Part shown: positions 1-8,278 of the stretch, piece by piece
Layout of the letters: each line of letters opens with the position of its first letter
How positions within the stretch are numbered: the first letter of the stretch is position 1
From: Alteromonas hispanica
GTDB lineage: Bacteria; Pseudomonadota; Gammaproteobacteria; Enterobacterales; Alteromonadaceae
Direction: 5' to 3'
Assembly: GCF_010500915.1 (NCBI RefSeq)
Contig: NZ_JAAAWP010000002.1
Coordinates: 310,001-374,000 of the forward strand
DNA length: 64,000 nt
Translations under genes and position numbers: made by a program
The notes under the pieces: model-generated
Seen by the model: only the letters and a program-made list of their open reading frames with translations
What the model was told of the DNA's origin: nothing
Database searches by the model: none

Positions 1-1
1 A

Positions 2-184
2 GGCGTTGAAAAGCCTGCTAAAGTTCACTTCACACTTATGGAAGCGAATTTCTATGCGGGTAACTTCAAAGAAGCCTTCAGACATATTCAAGAAGCTAAG
101 AAAGATCGCTCTCTTCGCCGTAACGCATCGGCGTGGGAACCTTATATCAAGGAAAAAGCGAAAAATCGCGGCATAAGCATTTAA
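2..184 (+). CDS. C-terminal end of a tetratricopeptide-repeat protein (partial)
   Basis: Only the last 60 codons are in the window; the 5' end lies to the left. The reading frame is open from base 2 to a TAA at 182-184. The visible segment has an A/G/Y/F pattern typical of a TPR helix pair (NFYAGNFKEAFRHIQEA), then a basic tail ending in KAKNRGISI. This tail resembles the TPR protein that closes the second TonB system operons (ExbB-ExbD-TonB-TPR) of Vibrio and Alteromonas relatives. That assignment is from memory of the family and cannot be tested without the upstream genes. A strong terminator follows directly, so this is the last gene of its transcript. Confidence 0.55.
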   Translation, partial: GVEKPAKVHFTLMEANFYAGNFKEAFRHIQEAKKDRSLRRNASAWEPYIKEKAKNRGISI

Positions 185-200
185 TCGATTTGCTTGTTCA

Positions 201-228
201 AAAAGCCTCCTCACGGAGGCTTTTTTGT
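201..228. terminator. Bidirectional rho-independent terminator
   Basis: An AAGCCTCC / GGAGGCTT hairpin with a 4-base loop is followed by a T run on the plus strand and by a T run on the minus strand. It ends the TPR gene from the left and tmcA from the right. Confidence 0.85.
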
Positions 229-232
229 TTTA

Positions 233-2623
233 CTAATCCTTTTGACTTTCTACATTACACAAAAAGCGCTGTACTAAGCATTTGAGGCTATTATTAGTCT
301 CCTTTTTTCCTGAGGTTTCTATAACGCCTGCCAGTGTTGCATAGTTGAGTTCTTGCTTTGATAACAAGGGTATTAGTTTTTCACTAGTGCATTGGGGGTA
401 GGTTGCGAATATTGCATCGTGAAAGCAATCGCCAAAGTTGATTGAGCTCGCCTGGTGTTTAGAACAATTATCTTGCCGCTTAATCGTATTGTTATATCTA
501 CACGCATTTTCGGATATAGATTTTGCCAGGGAAGAGACTATAGGCCAAACGCTTTCTAGATGCCTATATCCGCTTACAAAGTGCGATAGCTTTTTGATGT
601 ACAGGTCTTGCAACTGGTAGCTAATATAAGTGAAAGGAAGTTGTTTTCGGTGACTCTCATAGATATTGTTAAGTATAGACTCTTCTTCTTTTGCGCGGCT
701 TGAAAGAGAATAAATGCTTAGCGCACTCACTTCTCCACTAGCTTTATTTCTTTTTTCACCCCTATACACGCACTTGAAATGATTGGCATCCCAAAACATA
801 TTTACATGTTCGTCGATTCCGTAAGAGGTAGTTAAAAAATCCACTTTTTTTCTGCTTGCCGCCTGCTTTATCTCACTAAGAATAGCTTTACCAAATCCCT
901 TTCTTTGATACTTAGGGTGTACAGCAATACGGTTGATACGCCAGTAGGTTAACGCAGCATTTTTACCATTAGCGGTGAGCAATGTAATTCGTTGAGCGCT
1001 CAAGTGACCTTTAGGTCTTCGTTTCCCTATGGCAATATCATCCCCCAACTCTTGAAGCGCATTACCGCCTTCTTTATTGACTACCGCGGCGCCCACAACA
1101 CGAGAATGTTGAAAGTGCACGAATAAAATAAGGTCAGGGCTGTCCATTAGGCGCATGAGATCGTCTGGTGAAGTTTGATAATGCGCAAGGGCTAATAAAC
1201 TCATTACTTGAGAAAGCTCAGCCTCGCTAAGACGGGTAAACGCTGTAGCCACTATTTTTGGCTGTATATTTAGCACATTGTTTTTTAAATGATTTTCAAT
1301 ACTGGTCTTTTGATTATCTACTTTGTCGTTAAGTTGCTTCTGTCTCAACTCGTCAGTGCTGTTAGCAGAATTAGCCGATAACTCATTAGTTGATGAAGCG
1401 TTAACGTCTTCAAACAAGAACACACCTCTTAAAAAGTCCTCGATAGGATCATTTTCCAACCAGCGCAGTGGCGTTGTAAGTTCTATCTGATTAAGGTCGG
1501 TGCTTTTTGTGCGTTTTAGGAAGTTGGTTAAACGCGGCATAAGTTTATGCAGGAAGCCACTTCCGCTCCCCTCATAACCTTGAATAGTGGTGCTTAATAC
1601 CCAGCTACAGTTTTTTTCAACAATTTCAAAAAGCATAGGCAGAGGAAAGGAGGCGGCTTCGTCGATAAGGATAACGTCATTATTACCTTGCTTAAGCAGT
1701 GTATTATCGGGGGCCATCCACTCGATAACACCATCTCCCAATATGTACTTTTTATCAGAAATTTTACGCATCTTTAGAAGCTGAGTACTTTCTGATATCT
1801 TCTCAAATTTGTTAAAAACAACATGTACATTGTCTATAAGGGTACTCGTTAACAACACCCGTTTGCCTTTACACAACAGGTACCAAGCAAATATACCTAA
1901 TAATGTCGATTTTCCGCGGCCTCTTGGCGCAGAAACAATTGTGTTTAGATTGCCGTTGCTATATCGCTCACAAAGTACGTCAAATGCCTGCTTCTGTTGG
2001 AATGACAGAAAATGAACACTCCTATTTTCAAAGTCATTTTCTACCAAACTCATGCTGCTCTGTTCAATCTTAAAGTTATCACTACGTGATGAGACAGTCA
2101 TAGACTGTGCGTTTGGTATGTAAGTATTTTCTTGGCTGTGAAGGGCTACTCGTTTGTCAGCGTTCAAGTGCTGTACAACCCTTGTTATATAGGCACTGAA
2201 GTTAATTGAATAACCATGAGAAATAAAAGGGAAGTCGTGTTTATACGGCCATGTCTTAAGTGCTGGGGTTACTAAAATTAAACAGCCAGACTTTTTTACA
2301 GTTCCAGCTAGGGCCATAACGTTGCCCGGGCTGAATGATTCATGGCAATGTAAAATACCGATATCTCGTTCAGAGCCTAAAAGCATTTTTCTGTTTTTAC
2401 CTTTTAGTTCTGAGCCGGTAAAGGAATCTACCTGAATATATTCAGGGATATTGTTCATCAAAAAACTAAGGCTGCTACGACAGAAGGCTTCATCTCCCGA
2501 TATAACAAGTATGCGCCTGTGATAATCAATAGGTTTGCTTCTTAATGCTGGGTTGCCCATATCGAGCTTCGACTCATAGCTATCAAGGGTAAGAAGCCAT
2601 TCGCGTAATTGTTGTAGCGCCAT
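233..2623 (-). CDS. tmcA: tRNA(Met) cytidine acetyltransferase TmcA
   Basis: Acetylates the wobble cytidine (N4-acetylcytidine) of elongator tRNA-Met with acetyl-CoA, driven by an ATPase/helicase module. Domain order fits the family: an N-terminal DUF1726-like region (about 1-200), a helicase core with Walker A SAPRGRGKST (231-240) and DEAA Walker B (321-324), a GYEGSGSGF loop (349-357), a GNAT acetyltransferase region with VHPKYQRKGFGKA near 570, and a C-terminal tRNA-binding tail. At 796 residues it is longer than E. coli TmcA (about 670). Part of the excess is an Asn/Ser/Glu-rich low-complexity insert at about 409-450. The ATG at 2623 lies 60 bases from the divergent yciA start, so the two share a promoter region. 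Confidence 0.93.
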   Translation of the reverse strand: MALQQLREWLLTLDSYESKLDMGNPALRSKPIDYHRRILVISGDEAFCRSSLSFLMNNIPEYIQVDSFTGSELKGKNRKMLLGSERDIGILHCHESFSPGNVMALAGTVKKSGCLILVTPALKTWPYKHDFPFISHGYSINFSAYITRVVQHLNADKRVALHSQENTYIPNAQSMTVSSRSDNFKIEQSSMSLVENDFENRSVHFLSFQQKQAFDVLCERYSNGNLNTIVSAPRGRGKSTLLGIFAWYLLCKGKRVLLTSTLIDNVHVVFNKFEKISESTQLLKMRKISDKKYILGDGVIEWMAPDNTLLKQGNNDVILIDEAASFPLPMLFEIVEKNCSWVLSTTIQGYEGSGSGFLHKLMPRLTNFLKRTKSTDLNQIELTTPLRWLENDPIEDFLRGVFLFEDVNASSTNELSANSANSTDELRQKQLNDKVDNQKTSIENHLKNNVLNIQPKIVATAFTRLSEAELSQVMSLLALAHYQTSPDDLMRLMDSPDLILFVHFQHSRVVGAAVVNKEGGNALQELGDDIAIGKRRPKGHLSAQRITLLTANGKNAALTYWRINRIAVHPKYQRKGFGKAILSEIKQAASRKKVDFLTTSYGIDEHVNMFWDANHFKCVYRGEKRNKASGEVSALSIYSLSSRAKEEESILNNIYESHRKQLPFTYISYQLQDLYIKKLSHFVSGYRHLESVWPIVSSLAKSISENACRYNNTIKRQDNCSKHQASSINFGDCFHDAIFATYPQCTSEKLIPLLSKQELNYATLAGVIETSGKKETNNSLKCLVQRFLCNVESQKD

Positions 2624-2683
2624 GTAAAGTTTTTTTCGGTATAATTAAAGTTATATAGTAGCGATTTATATTAAGGAATTCGA

Positions 2684-3109
2684 ATGCGCTTTCTCTCTCG
2701 GCGTTTGGTTATGCCCAACGATCTTAATTATGCCAACTCATTGTTTGGCGGTAGAGCATTAGAGTGGATTGACGAAGAAGCCGCCATATGGGCGATATGT
2801 CAGCTTGAAACCAATTGTTTGGTTACCAAGCACATTGGTGAAATTAGTTTCGAATCGCCAGCAATGCAGGGCGATATTGTTGAGTTTGGTTTAGAGACCA
2901 AAGCGGTGGGGCGAACCTCTATTACCGTAAGTTGCCTTGTGCGTAATAAAGCGACGAAAAAAACAATTTGTTTTGCCGACGATATTGTTTTTGTAAAAGT
3001 TGACCCAGAGTCAAGACAGCCTACTGCCCACGGAAAAACATTAGAGGGGCTAATAGCGCAAACCGATGATGAAGTTCGCAGATTAAATCTGAATATAGAT
3101 AAAAGCTGA
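2684..3109 (+). CDS. yciA: Acyl-CoA thioesterase, YciA-type hotdog fold
   Basis: A 141-residue single hotdog domain that hydrolyses acyl-CoA thioesters in the cytosol. The family signature is clear: RRLVMPNDLNYANSLFGG at residues 6-23, followed by WIDEEAAIWA, which holds the catalytic Asp/Glu region, and a C-terminal FVKVD strand. Length matches YciA-like thioesterases. The ATG has an AAGGA ribosome binding site six to seven bases upstream. The gene stands alone, divergent from tmcA and upstream of a TPP riboswitch. The precise acyl-CoA preference cannot be read from sequence. Confidence 0.85.
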   Translation: MRFLSRRLVMPNDLNYANSLFGGRALEWIDEEAAIWAICQLETNCLVTKHIGEISFESPAMQGDIVEFGLETKAVGRTSITVSCLVRNKATKKTICFADDIVFVKVDPESRQPTAHGKTLEGLIAQTDDEVRRLNLNIDKS

Positions 3110-3271
3110 AGGCCGAATGCAAGCGCATGTAAATTTTCAAAGCGTTTTGAATTTTTAATAAGTTAGAAGAAATATGAACTTAGCTTAACGCTTGCTGTGC
3201 TTGACCGAACAGAAGGAGGTGGTAAACTCCGTCGCGTTCGTTATTTTTCATTGATTTTTAAACGAATTATA

Positions 3272-3362
3272 CCAAGGGGTGTCCGTTTTACGGTCTGAGA
3301 TCCACAACAGTGGGAACCCTTAAACCTGATCCGGATAATACCGGCGTAGGAATGGTTTACAA
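3272..3362 (+). promoter_or_regulatory. TPP riboswitch (THI element)
   Basis: The conserved blocks occur in order: AAGGGGTGTCC (3274-3284), GGTCTGAGATC (3292-3302), GGGAACCCTTAAACCTGATC (3312-3331), then CCGGATAATACCGGCGTAGG, which closes P2/P3. This is the thiamine pyrophosphate aptamer. It lies 64 bases before the receptor start. No clear terminator hairpin with a T run was seen between aptamer and ATG, so control is more likely at translation initiation, though a short CCCCGGGTCTTTTTT segment (3387-3401) could act as an expression platform. Confidence 0.93.
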
Positions 3363-3425
3363 TATAGCCTGATCACCTGCCGTTAACCCCGGGTCTTTTT
3401 TCTTATTAAGAGAACAAGAGATCCT

Positions 3426-5537
3426 ATGTACAAACAATTTTTCACTCTATCCTTAGTTGCATCCTCTATTCTTGGGCAAGCAAGCTCTGCGTTTGCACAA
3501 GCGAACGTTACTGAAAATGTTCAAAATGACGCTGTAGCAGCACAAGAAATAGAAAAGATAGTCGTCACGGGCGACTTTCGTCAAACCACACTAGATCAGC
3601 TTAGCACCAGCGCGACTATTCTGGGTCAAGAACGCCTGCGCAGTAGACAGCCTTCACATATCGATAGCGTGTTAAACAGCATTCCCAATGTAAACTTTGC
3701 TGCGGGTGCGTCTCGCGGAAGGTTTATTCAAATTCGCGGTATTGGTGAAAGAAGTCAGTTCGCAGAGCCGATTAATCCATCAGTAAGCTTTATCACCGAT
3801 GAATTCGATTTTTCAGGTTTAGCCGCAGCGGGCATTATTTTCGATACTAAGCAGTTAGAAGTATATCGAGGACCGCAGGCGACGCTTTATGGAACAGGAG
3901 CTTTAGCGGGTGCGGTAAAACTATCGAGCAACGATGTAGGCAGCAGCGCACCAGATTATGTAGAAGCCCGAGTTGGTAACAAAGATAGCTATCGTGTTGA
4001 AGCGGCTACCGGCGACGACATCAATGCGAATTGGGGATATCGAGTTGCCTTAGTGCATAACAGAAGTGATGGCTTTGTTGAAAATACCTTCTTAAATAGA
4101 GACGACACCAATAACATAGATGAAACCGCAATGCGTGTGGCAGTTGAGGGTAATGTAGATAAAAACACCACTCTGGCACTTGCTTATCGCTGGTATGACA
4201 TCGACAACGGCTATGATGCGTTTTCTTTAGACAATGACAATAGAACGCTTTCTGACGAGCCGGGTTTTGATGAACACCAAACCCATGCTGTTAGCGCTCG
4301 CTCAACAACAGCAACACGCGCTGGTGACCTTATTGTGATAGCTACCCATGCTTCTCACAACATAGCCTATGGTTATGATGAAGACTGGACATTCACGGGC
4401 TTCCATCCGTTTGGATACACCTCTTTCGACGCCTACTTTCGCGATGTAGATACTCAAACTGGGGAAGTGCGCTTTGTATCTTCAGAAGATGCTGCGCTAT
4501 TTAATGGCAAAATAAACTGGACCGTGGGGGCCTTTTACAAAGGCACCGAAGAGAAGCTGTTGCGCCAATATACCTATCTAAGCGGTGATTATGCTAGCGA
4601 GTTTGCGCCTACCACTACAGCACTTTATTTGCGCACAGAAACTCATTTACAAGATGATTTAACCTTAATTGCAGGCGTTCGTGCAGAAAATTACGATTTT
4701 GAATTTGCTGATAATCGTGGTTTAACTCGAAGTAATGATACCAATATGGTGGGGGGCAAAGTCGCTCTTCAATACACCCGTGGAGACCATTTTTATTATG
4801 GAAGTATCTCAAGAGGCTTTAAAGGCCCGGGGTTCAATCCAGACAACAGAGTTAATGAAGACCAACGTTTCTTCGACGAAGAATATAATTGGAACTATGA
4901 AGTCGGTGTTAAAGGTCCGCTTCTTGTTTCTAACTTAACAGCCCGTGCTGCTATTTTTTATATGGACAGAACCGACACACAAGTGAGCGACTTTGATGTT
5001 ATAACTCGCGAAGATGGTACCGCTGGATTTGTAGATATAATCGATAACGCTGATTTAGGCACAAATAAAGGGGCTGAACTTGAGCTATCGTGGCTTGCTT
5101 CCGATGTGTGGCAAATTAGCGCGAGTGCCGGTTACCTATCGGCCACGTTTGAAGGTTATACACTAGCAGACGGTACTGTGGTTGATGAGCAACGTCAGGC
5201 ACAAGCTCCTAAATGGACTGGCAACTTATACAGTGAATATGCGCTTACAGATGCTATTACATGGCGAGTGGATATAGATTATAAAGATGAATACCGCTTT
5301 TCTGATGGGCATGATGTGACTGCGCCTTCCACGACGTTAGTAAACTCAGAGATTGTTTTTGTTAACGGCAATTGGCAAACCTCGGTTTGGGTGCAAAATG
5401 CGTTTGACAGGGAATACTACACGCGGGGCTTTGGTGGTTTTAGTAACGATCCCAGGGATGAATATGCCTTTGAAGAGCCTTACTATCAGTTGGGAAATGG
5501 TCGACAGTTTGGCGTTACTGCTAAATACGAATTTTAA
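3426..5537 (+). CDS. TonB-dependent outer-membrane receptor, probable thiamine uptake
   Basis: A 703-residue TonB-dependent receptor. It has a Sec signal peptide (ending near SSAFAQA, residue 25), a TonB-box-like KIVVTGDF (residues 44-51), a plug domain with ..IRGIGERSQF.. and ..LEVYRGPQATLYGTGALAGAVKL (about 140-165), and a 22-strand barrel ending in the aromatic YEF C-terminus. The TPP riboswitch in its leader and the three genes behind it (thiamine-binding protein, PnuT, kinase) make thiamine or a thiamine phosphate the likely ligand. Comparable riboswitch-controlled receptors are known in Alteromonadales. The substrate is inferred from regulation and context, not from binding residues. 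Confidence 0.88.
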   Translation: MYKQFFTLSLVASSILGQASSAFAQANVTENVQNDAVAAQEIEKIVVTGDFRQTTLDQLSTSATILGQERLRSRQPSHIDSVLNSIPNVNFAAGASRGRFIQIRGIGERSQFAEPINPSVSFITDEFDFSGLAAAGIIFDTKQLEVYRGPQATLYGTGALAGAVKLSSNDVGSSAPDYVEARVGNKDSYRVEAATGDDINANWGYRVALVHNRSDGFVENTFLNRDDTNNIDETAMRVAVEGNVDKNTTLALAYRWYDIDNGYDAFSLDNDNRTLSDEPGFDEHQTHAVSARSTTATRAGDLIVIATHASHNIAYGYDEDWTFTGFHPFGYTSFDAYFRDVDTQTGEVRFVSSEDAALFNGKINWTVGAFYKGTEEKLLRQYTYLSGDYASEFAPTTTALYLRTETHLQDDLTLIAGVRAENYDFEFADNRGLTRSNDTNMVGGKVALQYTRGDHFYYGSISRGFKGPGFNPDNRVNEDQRFFDEEYNWNYEVGVKGPLLVSNLTARAAIFYMDRTDTQVSDFDVITREDGTAGFVDIIDNADLGTNKGAELELSWLASDVWQISASAGYLSATFEGYTLADGTVVDEQRQAQAPKWTGNLYSEYALTDAITWRVDIDYKDEYRFSDGHDVTAPSTTLVNSEIVFVNGNWQTSVWVQNAFDREYYTRGFGGFSNDPRDEYAFEEPYYQLGNGRQFGVTAKYEF

Positions 5538-5549
5538 AGGGGTAGGTTT

Positions 5550-5813
5550 ATGCAAGTTATGGTTGAATTGTCACTGTATCCACTGGTGAATGAATACATT
5601 CCGCCTATTCAGCAATTTATTGACAGACTAAATGGCTACGAGGCGCTGAATGTAACAACATGCTCAACAAGCACGCAGGTTACTGGCGATTACACAGAGG
5701 TAATGACGATTTTAGGCGAAGAAATGCAGCGCATACACGAAGAAGTAGGGCAGGCCATTTTCGTTGCTAAATTTCTTAATTTTGATGCAATGCAAGCAAG
5801 AAAGTCCTCATAG
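5550..5813 (+). CDS. Small YkoF/MTH1187-type (DUF77-like) thiamine-binding protein
   Basis: An 87-residue soluble protein. The N-terminus QVMVELSLYPL, a central ..VTTCSTSTQVTGDYTEV.. and a C-terminal ..VGQAIFVAKFLNFD.. fit the ferredoxin-like fold of the YkoF / MTH1187 (thiamine-binding, DUF77) family, which bind thiamine or its pyrimidine moiety. It has a strong ribosome binding site (AAAGGGGTAGG) 12 bases after the receptor stop, and its stop codon overlaps the GTG of the permease gene (TAGTG). It could buffer thiamine in the cytosol next to the permease. That role is an inference from the operon. Confidence 0.75.
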   Translation: MQVMVELSLYPLVNEYIPPIQQFIDRLNGYEALNVTTCSTSTQVTGDYTEVMTILGEEMQRIHEEVGQAIFVAKFLNFDAMQARKSS

Positions 5814-6460
5814 TGCAGGACTTTCTTTCAAGCTTTTATACTCAAATAACCGCGACCTCGCCATTAGAGTGGGTAGCAGTCGTATTGGCATTGGCTTATG
5901 TCGCACTCGCGGCAAAGCAAAATAGTTGGTGTTGGCTTTGCGCATTTGTCAGCACCGCTATTTATACTTGGTTGTTTTGGCAAGTTACCTTGCCTTTTCA
6001 AGCGGCGCTAAATCTGTTTTACATGGTAATGGCGGGTTACGGATATTATCAATGGTCGAAGGGAAGCACGGCAGACGGAGGCGTCAAGAAGGTTCATTCT
6101 TGGGCGCTTTGGATCCATAGCCTAATAGTGCCTGTGATGTTGCTACTTGCGTATGGTCTATCTTCGGTAGCAAGCTCTCAATTTAATAGTGAGTACTTAC
6201 TGCTTGATGCCAGTATAAATTTACTGAGTGTGATAACGACATTTATGGTTGCGCATAAAATTCTTCAAAATTGGGTCTATTGGTTCTTTATCAATCTCGC
6301 TTCGGCCTATCTCTATTTACAGGTTGGCTACGCGCTTTCAGCTTGCCTTTTCTTGGGCTATGTTGGTTTCTCAATATTTGGTTACTATCAGTGGTTTACG
6401 CAATGGAAAGCTCAGAGTGAAAATAGAATACATTCTCAGTCAGTTACACGAAGCGCTTAA
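5813..6460 (+). CDS. pnuT: Thiamine permease PnuT (PnuC family)
   Basis: A 215-residue polytopic inner-membrane protein with about seven hydrophobic segments. Family features are the motif region QNSWCWLCAFVSTAIYTWLFW (TM2) and FYMVMAGYGYYQWSKG (TM3), matching PnuC-type facilitators whose cargo is trapped by a kinase. The riboswitch-controlled operon points to thiamine (PnuT) rather than nicotinamide riboside. The start is GTG at 5813, overlapping the preceding stop by one base. The 3' end overlaps the kinase gene by 44 bases, so the two are likely translationally coupled. Confidence 0.85.
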   Translation: MQDFLSSFYTQITATSPLEWVAVVLALAYVALAAKQNSWCWLCAFVSTAIYTWLFWQVTLPFQAALNLFYMVMAGYGYYQWSKGSTADGGVKKVHSWALWIHSLIVPVMLLLAYGLSSVASSQFNSEYLLLDASINLLSVITTFMVAHKILQNWVYWFFINLASAYLYLQVGYALSACLFLGYVGFSIFGYYQWFTQWKAQSENRIHSQSVTRSA

Positions 6461-7259
6461 TTTGACCCCTGAAGCGACACTGCACAAGTGTCCTTCAGGC
6501 GCCGTAAATCATGTTTACCAATTGTGTGATGTTAACCTTCACGCAGCAGTTAAATGGCTGGGTGACGACGACTTTAGCGGCGTTAACAGGCAACAACAGT
6601 TTCAACTTCAGAAATCTTTGTCTGACTTAGGTGCTGCTCCTGTGCCTTTTTGGTTAAGCGAAGATGCAACTATCTGGGCTGAACAATGGGTACATCAATC
6701 GGAAGGTCAAGTCAAAACGGGAGAGGCAGATAAAGAAAAGGGCACTCAGAGTCACGCGTCTCTTACCCCAGCTAAAATGGCCAAGGTGCTTGCGCAATTG
6801 CACGCTTTGCCAGTTGATGGCCCTAAGCTGCATTTGCATGAAAGATGGCACCACTATATCACCATTGCAAACCTCGATAAGCGCAGTGATTTATTTTGCA
6901 AAGCATGTGACCTCGAAGATGCAGTCATACGCAGTGAGAACGATAAACGCGATGTGGTGCTTTGCCATAACGACTTGCTTGAAGCCCACGTATTGGAATA
7001 TTCCAGTTCGCCTCCTATGGTTGTAGATTGGGAATACGGTGCAGTGGGTAACCGTTATTTCGACATTGCGTCATGCTGTTTGATAAATTCATATACGCAC
7101 AATGAAAGCCTAGAATTGATATCTGCTTATGCTGATATTGTGGGGATAAGTTATAAAGCAGCGCTACAGCAATATTCACTTTTTGAAAAAATAGTAAGTG
7201 TAACCAATGCTCTTTGGAGCGCTGCACTGGTGAAAACATCAAGTGATAAAACGGTTTGA
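6417..7259 (+). CDS. Aminoglycoside-phosphotransferase-like kinase, probable thiamine kinase
   Basis: Probably phosphorylates incoming thiamine, trapping it after PnuT transport. The frame is open from 6249, but the first 56 codons are the pnuT sequence in another frame. GTG at 6417 has a GGAAAG ribosome binding site and gives 280 residues, close to ThiK-like proteins. The catalytic loop is VVLCHNDLLEAHVLE (H about 184), followed by VVDWEYGAVGNRYFDIA, the metal-binding DWE of the APH/choline kinase fold. The loop reads HNDLLEAH where most family members have HxDxxxxN, so the Mg-binding Asn is His. It could alternatively act on another amino alcohol, but operon position favours thiamine. Confidence 0.75.
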   Translation: MKIEYILSQLHEALNLTPEATLHKCPSGAVNHVYQLCDVNLHAAVKWLGDDDFSGVNRQQQFQLQKSLSDLGAAPVPFWLSEDATIWAEQWVHQSEGQVKTGEADKEKGTQSHASLTPAKMAKVLAQLHALPVDGPKLHLHERWHHYITIANLDKRSDLFCKACDLEDAVIRSENDKRDVVLCHNDLLEAHVLEYSSSPPMVVDWEYGAVGNRYFDIASCCLINSYTHNESLELISAYADIVGISYKAALQQYSLFEKIVSVTNALWSAALVKTSSDKTV

Positions 7260-7333
7260 AACGTCGGCTAGATGGAAAATTAAACGTTTTGAGCGTAATT
7301 TAAGCATGAGTGTAGGAGAGTCAATAAAAAGGC

Positions 7334-7361
7334 TTTACCTTTTCAAAGTCATACGTATAAT
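7334..7361 (+). promoter_or_regulatory. Promoter of tRNA-Trp
   Basis: TTTACC (-35, 7334-7339), a 16-base spacer and a perfect TATAAT (-10, 7356-7361) lie 13 bases before the mature tRNA. A G/C-rich stretch (TCGCGC) sits at the expected start, as in stringently controlled stable-RNA promoters. Confidence 0.6.
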
Positions 7362-7373
7362 TCACTTCGCGCT

Positions 7374-7450
7374 AGGGGTGTAGTTCGAATTGGTAGAACA
7401 GCGGTCTCCAAAACCGATGGTTGGGGGTTCGAGTCCCTCCACCCCTGCCA
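7374..7450 (+). tRNA. tRNA-Trp (anticodon CCA)
   Basis: A 77-base cloverleaf with encoded CCA. The acceptor stem AGGGGTG pairs with CACCCCT, G73 is the discriminator and CCA ends the gene. The anticodon loop CTCCAAA (CCA at 7408-7410) is closed by the CGGT/ACCG stem, and the T arm has GGTTCGAGTCC. The sequence closely follows bacterial tRNA-Trp. No second tRNA is adjacent. Confidence 0.95.
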
Positions 7451-7717
7451 CTCTTCCTCTTTCTTTCCAGTTGCTATTCGTTTCATATTAAATTTTTTTG
7501 CCTCGATTATTTTATTATAGGTTTGATGGAACCGATTAGTCGTTCAATATTCCTATTGATTAAAGTAAACTAACGGATACCACGTGAGTTGTTTTTAGAG
7601 TTAATTCTTTTCTTTACTTGCGTATTTTTTCAGTTTGACGTTTGTATAAAGCGGTCGGTTTTTTACGACTCTCTTTTCTGATTCTCTTTATTGCTCTCTC
7701 TTTCTCTGGAGAATGTT

Positions 7718-8272
7718 ATGCATTTATCGTTATACCAACACGCAATTTTACAAGAGATGGGGATCCCTGTTTGGATGTCCAAAGAAGCGTATATATCGTC
7801 TCTAAAAAGTGAAACTAATAGGAACGAAAACGAGAGCGGCTCCAGCAGAGACGCGATTGCCTCTCAAAAAATTGGAGGCAATGAGCAATTCGCCGTCTCT
7901 CAGCCCATATCTCAGGAAGAAAAGCAGTCTCGTTTGGAGCAATTGCGTGCAAATGTTGGAGGTGCACCTAAATCTAAACCCAAGCCTAAGCCTACAGTTA
8001 TGCCGCAAGAGATCTCAACTGCTCAGTCTCAACCTTTGGGAATACCGCTTAGTGCGCAACAAAAAGCCATCAGTGCAGAGTGGTTGTCCGATATTACTTT
8101 AGCATGTGTACAGTTGGGACTTGCTTCCAATCAAATGACAATTTTGCTTGGTAAATCGCTAAATATTCACGAGGATGTGATTGTTTTGCCAGTACCGCCT
8201 GACCGACTCTCTGGAGCACAAAAACGCGCGCTTTGGCATGAGCTCGTTAAAGTAAGCCAAGTAAAAAGGTAA
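7718..8272 (+). CDS. holD: DNA polymerase III psi subunit (HolD)
   Basis: Psi bridges the chi subunit and SSB to the clamp loader of the replicative polymerase. The N-terminus LSLYQHAILQEMGIPVWMSK matches the short chi-binding helix of HolD (..LQxxGIxxW..), and the C-terminal domain (about 115-180) has the ..VIVLPVPPDRLSGAQKRALW.. pattern. Between them lies a Pro/Lys/Gln-rich linker that makes the protein longer (184 residues) than E. coli HolD (137). The frame opens at TTG 7691, but ATG 7718 has a TGGAGA ribosome binding site five bases away and starts exactly at the conserved helix. rimI follows six bases later, the same order as E. coli holD-rimI. Confidence 0.82.
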   Translation: MHLSLYQHAILQEMGIPVWMSKEAYISSLKSETNRNENESGSSRDAIASQKIGGNEQFAVSQPISQEEKQSRLEQLRANVGGAPKSKPKPKPTVMPQEISTAQSQPLGIPLSAQQKAISAEWLSDITLACVQLGLASNQMTILLGKSLNIHEDVIVLPVPPDRLSGAQKRALWHELVKVSQVKR

Positions 8273-8278
8273 GGCTAC

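Noticed and set aside
4735..4938. Shadow ORFs on both strands inside the thiamine-linked receptor gene.
   Set aside because: They lie inside a long conserved reading frame and have no start signals or recognisable features.
6249..6416. The kinase ORF extends 56 codons upstream of the chosen GTG.
   Set aside because: These codons are the pnuT gene read in another frame; the kinase family begins near the GTG at 6417, which has a ribosome binding site.
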